This document shows positions 59,996 to 64,000 of a stretch of DNA of 64,000 nt, in pieces (the first letter of the stretch is position 1; every line of letters begins with the position of its first letter). The stretch is from Prochilodus magdalenae (taxonomy: Eukaryota; Chordata; Actinopteri; Characiformes; Prochilodontidae), in NCBI GenBank assembly GCA_024036415.1, contig JAMWET010001067.1:62001-126000 (forward strand), given 5' to 3'. Both the position numbers and the translations under genes were made by a program. The notes below the pieces were generated by a model. That model was given only the letters and a program-made list of their open reading frames with translations. It ran no database searches and had not been told where the DNA came from.

Positions 59996-61216
59996 AATAA
60001 ACTTCATTAGTCTAATTAACTGAAAATACGAGCAATTTGTGCAAAAGAATGTGCAATCTAATAAACTGCTACGTATTCAGAAATATTGAACTCAGCAGTT
60101 ACTTTGGGTTCTATCAGTTCTGTAGCCATACCCTGCATTGAACTCTTAATTTGTACATGTTAATGTTTTTTTGTAACACGCTACATGTATCTGAATAATC
60201 TGAATGGATTATAAAATGTATGCATCATGTTAAAATCTTACTATGAGTCTATTTGAAATCAATGGAAGATTTTGGAGACATTTAAGTCTTCAGGAACCCG
60301 GTTTATATTCCCGCTACTGTAGACAATTCAGGATCTATAAGTCTTCCAGGAGTTGACCATTTACCATCAGACCCCTCTGAATGGTGGTGTTAACAGTTTA
60401 GTTAAGATAGTATTTACAGAATCCTTTTAAAAAGGGAAGCAGAGTCTGGCCAGGAGGTGAGTACATAATCCCTAAAATGTAATCCTGGATACTGTAGACA
60501 TTTCAAGTTGGCCCACATAAGACAGCAAATGCATGTGTTTTACATGAAGTAACAACGCCACACTGTCCTGTATCACACAGCGCTGCAGGTAAGCTCATAC
60601 ATTATGTATTCCGTATAAGCTAGCTGCCACATTCAGTTCAGACAAAGCTTGAATGGCTGTGTCGAAAGTGGCGAGATTAGAATTTGATCTGAGCTTTTGT
60701 TTGAATTAAAATGCGGCTTTTTGGAGCACAAAGAAGCAGGCCGTGATTCTACAGCACTGAGAGGCTGCATTGTGGGTCAGCGGATGGATAGACTCTCTCT
60801 CTCCAGAGAGAGGACAGGTGGGCTACTGTGTGACTTAGTACTGGTCGTTTAGGTTGCATATGCATGGACACACACACACACACACACACAAGGCTTGACT
60901 TTCTTACTGTTCTGAGCCCACATAGCCTTATGTACTTGGCTTAAACAAATGTCAGTTTGTTGGAGAAAAAAAAAAGTCTCAGTGTTGGACATTGTTTCTC
61001 AAATATCTGTCAGATTCAGGTCTCTCCTAGCCTGTCTCCCAGCCTTCCACAGACTTGAACAAGGTTTATAAAACTTTGTCCCAGGAAATGAATAGTAGAA
61101 ATAGGAATTTATATGTCTTTAGATTAGGAGTGGGAAACGTTTCGGGCATAGTTCTCCACCAGATTGTAGTTAACTCCTTTTAGAAACCTATTGGAGATTT
61201 TGAGAGCCAGGGACAG
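59996..61216. other. Unassigned; (CA)n at 60868-60890
   Basis: No exon recognised. Short CA array and a CTCTCTCTCT stretch at about 60794-60803. Confidence 0.35.
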
Positions 61217-61455
61217 AATTTTGTCAGACTACAGGCTAGTTAAAATAAAATTTTGATGGGCTACGGTCTAGTCCAAACAGAAGTTTGTTGGGCTACAGTC
61301 TAGTCCAAATAGAATTTTGTTGGGCTACAGTCTAGTCCAAATAGAAGTTTGTTGGGCTACAGTCTAGTCCAAACTGAATTTTATTGGGCTACAGTCTAGT
61401 TTACAGAGAATGGTGTTGGGTTACTGTTAAGTTTAAACAGATTTTTTTGGGATAC
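61217..61455 (+). repeat. Minisatellite with 32-bp units, about 7 copies
   Basis: Unit TTTGTTGGGCTACAGTCTAG followed by TCCAAATAGAAG. The middle three or four units are nearly identical, and the outer ones are progressively diverged, the usual pattern for tandem arrays growing from the centre. Confidence 0.95.
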
Positions 61456-61861
61456 CATTAATAATAATATCAAAGAATACTACACATGTAGTTTATTCAC
61501 TAACATTGGACAAAACATTGCACAGTATGTAAACAAGCCGTATTATCAGGACACTTTGAAAAATTTACTGAAGCCTAATCCTGAATACCTAAAATGGGAT
61601 TAACAATACAGCAATTTACAGCAAAAAACACTTATATACTTATATAATTAATTACATAATTATTTAATAAAAACAAAAAGTTACATTCTGCATCAGTAGA
61701 TGCAAATCTGAAATTCTGACTCTACTGTGTGTTATCAACAAAAAGATAATGTCAATGTCAGCATGCAGCACAAACGATTTAGCAAATACAAATAATAACT
61801 GTACTTGTAATCACAAATGTACGATGAGTTAATAGTTTGCAACAGTGGATTTCTAATTCTA
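61456..61861. other. Unassigned AT-rich sequence
   Basis: Nothing recognised. Confidence 0.35.
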
Positions 61862-61985
61862 ACATCTATCCTTTGAGTTGCTGCCACTTAACTGTTTGCA
61901 GCAGCCACAAAACCAATCATGTAATCAATCGTGTAATTTTGGGTAACATAAAAGGTTAAATTACACTGATTATATTTCATTGAGA
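61862..61985 (+). repeat. Dispersed repeat G, copy 2
   Basis: CATCTATCCTTTGAGTTGCT, AATCAATCGTGTAA and TAACATAAAAGGTTAAATTA match copy 1 at 59875-59995 with about three-quarters identity by eye. Confidence 0.65.
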
Positions 61986-62994
61986 ACTTTTAAGTCCCTC
62001 TGGCTATTTATCTGATTTCTATCCATAGTAGTCATGCTATTTACTTGCAATCCCTCTTTTTCCTTTTGCCTCACCACTCTGTCACCCTGCATTTCTCAGT
62101 TACCCTGTAGCATACAATTCATGTAGAGTATTTCTGGTTCCGTTCTCATTGATACATAGGTATTTACACTGTCTACTGTGTCTGTGCAACAACTAATACA
62201 AGATCAAGAACAAGAACAAAATGAGCTATCCCATTGATCCTGCACATTCTAAAGGGTTAAACTTCTACAACTCATCAGGAAATATTTACCTCCTCTGTCC
62301 TAGTTTCCTCCAGTCATACTGTACTGCTTGCAAGCCCATGTCTTCCTCAGATGTAAACAGTGTAGGCAACTCATTTTCTATTAGCTAGGTACACATGAGG
62401 TGAGGGTTCAGCCAAATAAATGAGTGTGTGTATGTTTATTGAACCTAATTTAGTTAAAAGTGACACAGATATGTTGGCCCACCAGTTTAACCTACTGCTA
62501 AAGCATAGACACAGAGACCTCTTTGTGTGGATTTCTGCTTGGAGTGAACTGGTGACAAAGGGGAAAGATCAGGCATAACGATCAGTGATAAACCTGTGGA
62601 ACATTTACGAATCAGAATGTAGCAGGACTTCAGCTCAATACATGACAAAAGCACTGCAGAAAACACTGCTGGGTAACTTAAAGAACAAATTCACACGGTT
62701 TCAGCTTATGTTTTATCAGACATGGCATGCTTGGAGTCCAAATTTTGCTACTTTGAAGTTGAAGCTAAGGCTAACATTGCTAACAAACACTACAAGTCAG
62801 AGATCGCTCAACTGCACACAGGTCTTCACCAAGTACCACACAGTATTCTGTTTTCCTTAAGAATACGACTCCCTTCATTTTAACACGTCAAGCAATAGGG
62901 AAATCAATAGGGAATGGACATTCCAGACTGTCAAAACGTCTATTCATGTCAAATAAGACTGCTGCATCAGGACGATGGGTCTATAAATACCTGC
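61986..62994. other. Unassigned; 91-codon open frame
   Basis: Open frame 62585-62860 on the plus strand has ordinary composition but no recognised domain. Confidence 0.3.
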
Positions 62995-63390
62995 AGGGTG
63001 TGCAATGGGATTCATTCATAGATTAGGTGGTACAGTGCAGTGTTTTGTTCGATGTGTGGAAGATTATTCCAAAGCAGATGTTAATGATTGGCTAAAGGGA
63101 GTGATCACAGTTTACAAAGGCCATAGTGTGAATGAAGTAGCTGGATTTGCAGGTGTATGGAAGCGTATGGCCATACGAGTCTACCAGCAGTGGCTAAAAT
63201 CCCAGTCCACAGAAAATTCTCCTCAGAATGGTGCCAGGAATCCACCAAATGTGGCCCAACTGCGCAAATCTTTTACGCAAGTATGGGCGAACCTCGATGT
63301 GGTCTATATCCAGAAACTTGTCCAGTCCAGGCCAAATCCAGTCACAGCTGTTACACATGCTCATAGCGGTATTACATGCTATTAGGTATG
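62995..63390 (+). mobile_element. Internally deleted Tc1-like element, copy 2
   Basis: The 126-codon frame joins two ends of a Tc1-type transposase. Its first half (SKADVNDWLKGVI, SVNEVAGFAGVWKRMAIRVY) resembles the N-terminal helix-turn-helix. Its second half (NPPNVAQLRKSFTQVW, YIQKLVQSRPNPVTAV) resembles the extreme C-terminus that follows the catalytic glutamate. The whole DDE core is missing. The same junction is present, inverted, at 22100-22262, so the deletion product itself has spread. Confidence 0.7.
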
Positions 63391-64000
63391 TTTCAGTCAC
63401 AGGTATTTCATTTTTTGTCTGGTGAAAATATTTATTTTAATTTCAAGATAAACAGTCATTTATAGAAAGAAAAAGAGAAATCATGACTGTAATCTGCAAA
63501 ATTCATATGCATTCATATGATAGATGTGCAGACTAGGAGTGGTCAGTTTTAGAGACTACGCTCTTGTCTGTAATAGTTGCCTGCAGTATTTGGCTTCACG
63601 GTGCAGTTCTGTTTATTTTTATAACACACAATAAGTCATATATTGTTCTGCATGGCTTTCATAAGGATCTGGATGCACTTCAAGTGGACTAAGGAAAGTT
63701 TTGAGAATATATTTACTGAGTAATTTGGGTGACAAACGGCATACAGTGCTGGTTAGCTACATAAGCCTTGTTATTCGGTCCAGTGTTAAACTAAAGAAGT
63801 GAAATATGGACACAAATCTCATTTTGGCTGACTGACTCCACCTGGGGTATGTGGAAAACCACCGAACTACTGCAAGTAATCTGGGTGCCTTAGTAGTGTT
63901 TTGTTTATATGTGATTTCAAGTTTTTGAAGTTACAAGGCCTGAATAATATATTTCTCTACAGTGAAACAAAAGCTGATAACCGAGTGCTCAGAGCTCTTT
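63391..64000. other. Unassigned sequence
   Basis: No exon or repeat recognised to the end of the window. Confidence 0.35.

Overview
This window looks like vertebrate genomic DNA, most probably from a ray-finned fish. It holds several Tc1-like transposons, tRNA-derived SINEs, a CR1/L2-type LINE and many MITE-like elements of kinds common in teleosts. It also has abundant CA, GA and GAAA microsatellites and long minisatellites. Genes are split by introns and nothing resembles an operon. The species cannot be named from the sequence. Family names for repeats rest on remembered consensus sequences, not on a search.

Only one gene is clearly complete in its coding part. It lies on the minus strand at 51.3-53.7 kb and encodes a galactose-3-O-sulfotransferase, best matching GAL3ST3. 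A short exon (53648-53730) carries the cytoplasmic tail and signal anchor. It joins in phase to one large exon (51287-52547) with the whole catalytic domain, giving 447 residues. The 1.1 kb intron between them holds a decayed copy of the gene's own 3' end. A second gene is represented by one 42-codon minus-strand exon at 1464-1589 that resembles the start of the SH2 region of the RIN (Ras and Rab interactor) family, most like RIN1. GAL3ST3 and RIN1 are near neighbours in the human genome as I recall it, which supports both calls.

Layout. 0-2.5 kb: a Tc1 remnant, the RIN-like exon, a (GA)n array and a SINE. 2.5-9.5 kb: SINEs and an extraordinary purine-rich block (7.4-9.1 kb). 9.5-19.4 kb: mostly plain sequence with Tc1, SINE and LINE fragments and one CpG-rich segment near 16 kb. 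19.4-24.3 kb: nested mobile elements, including a nearly full-length dead Tc1 and LINE reverse transcriptase remains. 24.3-34.5 kb: MITEs, a perfect 37-bp-arm palindrome at 26.8 kb, a second CpG-rich segment near 32.2 kb and purine/pyrimidine tracts. 34.9-42.6 kb: four minisatellite systems, among them arrays in opposite orientation at 36-37 kb and a 2 kb array of a 30-bp unit at 40.3-42.3 kb. 42.6-51 kb: mostly unassigned sequence. 51.3-53.8 kb: gal3st3. 53.8-64 kb: MITE copies, a 32-bp minisatellite and an internally deleted Tc1.

I see no CRISPR array, bacterial-type system or convincing RNA gene. Most long open frames are by-products of tandem repeats. The points most worth follow-up are structural: the partial self-duplication inside gal3st3, the microsatellite serving as a possible splice-site pyrimidine tract, the perfect palindrome, the opposed minisatellite arrays and the possible coding ancestry of the 30-bp repeat.
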